A stretch of 64,000 nt of DNA from positions 434,001 through 498,000 of the forward strand of contig NZ_CP020562.1 of the NCBI RefSeq assembly GCF_002082565.1, given 5' to 3'. The notes beneath the pieces were generated by a model. That model made no database searches, was not told the origin of the DNA, and saw nothing but the letters and a program-made list of their open reading frames with translations. Source of the stretch: Halomonas sp. GT. Lineage in GTDB: Bacteria; Pseudomonadota; Gammaproteobacteria; Pseudomonadales; Halomonadaceae. Shown in pieces: positions 63,596 to 64,000 of this stretch. Numbering within the stretch: the first letter of the stretch is position 1; every line of letters starts with the position of its first letter. The position numbers and the translations under genes were made by a program.

Positions 63596-64000
63596 AACGT
63601 GCTGCGACACCCCGTTCTATAGGTGCAGCGCCCAAGGGTAAGCGACAAGCGGCCAGAACCTCCAGTGAGCCACCCGCCGAGCGGCGTGGGGCGCGTTCAC
63701 ATCAAACACGCTTTAGCAGCCGCTTACGCGCCTGGGGACGCCATCACCGTGCAATGGCATTGGATAGCCTTTATCGCCTGGTACGTCATCCTGTGGGTAA
63801 TTTGCTAACCATGCTGGCCATCGCTATTGCGTTAGTTTTGCCTGCGGCACTTTGGTTAACCTTGGATAGCGCCAAGTTGCTAGACGCAGAACTTGATGAG
63901 AGTGCAACCCTCACCGTTTATCTGGAAACGACGGTAGACGCTGCGCAGTCCACTCGCATTGAAGAGGCTGTCATTGCGGACGAGGGCGTCGAAACGACCC
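63592..64000 (+). CDS. ftsX: Cell division protein FtsX, 3' end cut off by the window
   Basis: ATG 63592 overlaps the ftsE stop (ATGA), and the frame is open to the window end (136 codons). A basic, polar cytoplasmic N-terminus of about 55 residues (rich in Arg, Ala, Ser) is followed by RAMALDSLYRLVRHPVGN and the first membrane helix (LLTMLAIAIALVLPAALWLTL), then the start of the periplasmic domain (ATLTVYLETTV). This is the FtsX pattern. The rest lies outside the window. Confidence 0.94.
   Translation, partial: MKRAATPRSIGAAPKGKRQAARTSSEPPAERRGARSHQTRFSSRLRAWGRHHRAMALDSLYRLVRHPVGNLLTMLAIAIALVLPAALWLTLDSAKLLDAELDESATLTVYLETTVDAAQSTRIEEAVIADEGVETT

Overview
The window is chromosomal DNA of a moderately GC-rich gammaproteobacterium, most likely a halophile of the Halomonadaceae (Halomonas / Vreelandella type). 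The support is a glycine betaine-sarcosine catabolic operon, a PhaB-type acetoacetyl-CoA reductase, Pseudomonas-like orders (xerD-dsbC-hom-thrC-recJ; ffh-rpsP-rimM-trmD-rplS; rsmD-ftsY-ftsE-ftsX) and the yjfIJKLMC-type envelope locus. Nearly all of it is coding. I see no insertion sequence, prophage or CRISPR array, one tRNA gene, and no gene-free stretch longer than about 300 bases.

Layout. 1-9.1 kb: the end of glyA, then soxB-soxD-soxA-soxG (heterotetrameric sarcosine oxidase), purU and sdaA. Together they take sarcosine to glycine, serine and pyruvate and dispose of the one-carbon unit. 9.3-10.5 kb: two exported proteins, one rhodanese-like and one DsrE-like. 10.5-14.5 kb: a minus-strand operon GNAT - PhyH dioxygenase - PLP decarboxylase-like - ATP-grasp that looks like a small unassigned biosynthetic pathway, next to an initiator tRNA. 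15-22.6 kb: phaB, a large DUF349 protein, minCDE and sbcB. 22.6-29.9 kb: an M16 protease, an SRAP protein lacking its catalytic residues, a TetR regulator coupled to a PlsC acyltransferase, a CorC/CNNM transporter and a CcsA/YpjD protein. 30.1-40.5 kb: ffh, rpsP-rimM-trmD-rplS, xerD, dsbC, hom, thrC, recJ.

40.5-48.5 kb holds accessory genes lying between recJ and prfB, which are neighbours in many relatives: a YitT membrane protein, a cytochrome P450 overlapping an LpxL-type acyltransferase, a MerR-copA copper operon ending in a remnant of a cupredoxin gene, and a FadL porin. 48.7-51.3 kb: prfB with its programmed +1 frameshift, and lysS. 51.3-56.8 kb: a minus-strand yjfI-J-(K+ channel)-K-L-M-C operon (PspA-like protein, TrkA-type channel, small membrane proteins, glutathionylspermidine-synthase-like ATP-grasp), a poorly understood envelope module. 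57-64 kb: an acidic hypothetical protein, an MFS pump, bolA, a HolD-like gene, rimI, zapB, rsmD, ftsY (with a proline-glutamate repeat), ftsE and the start of ftsX.

Most worth a second look: the four-gene cluster at 10.6-14.4 kb, the yjf/K+ channel locus, the SRAP protein without catalytic residues, the P450-acyltransferase pair, the unusual MerR regulator on a CueR-like operator with the cupredoxin remnant at the end of its operon, and short tandem duplications of 10-17 bp recurring in intergenic DNA.
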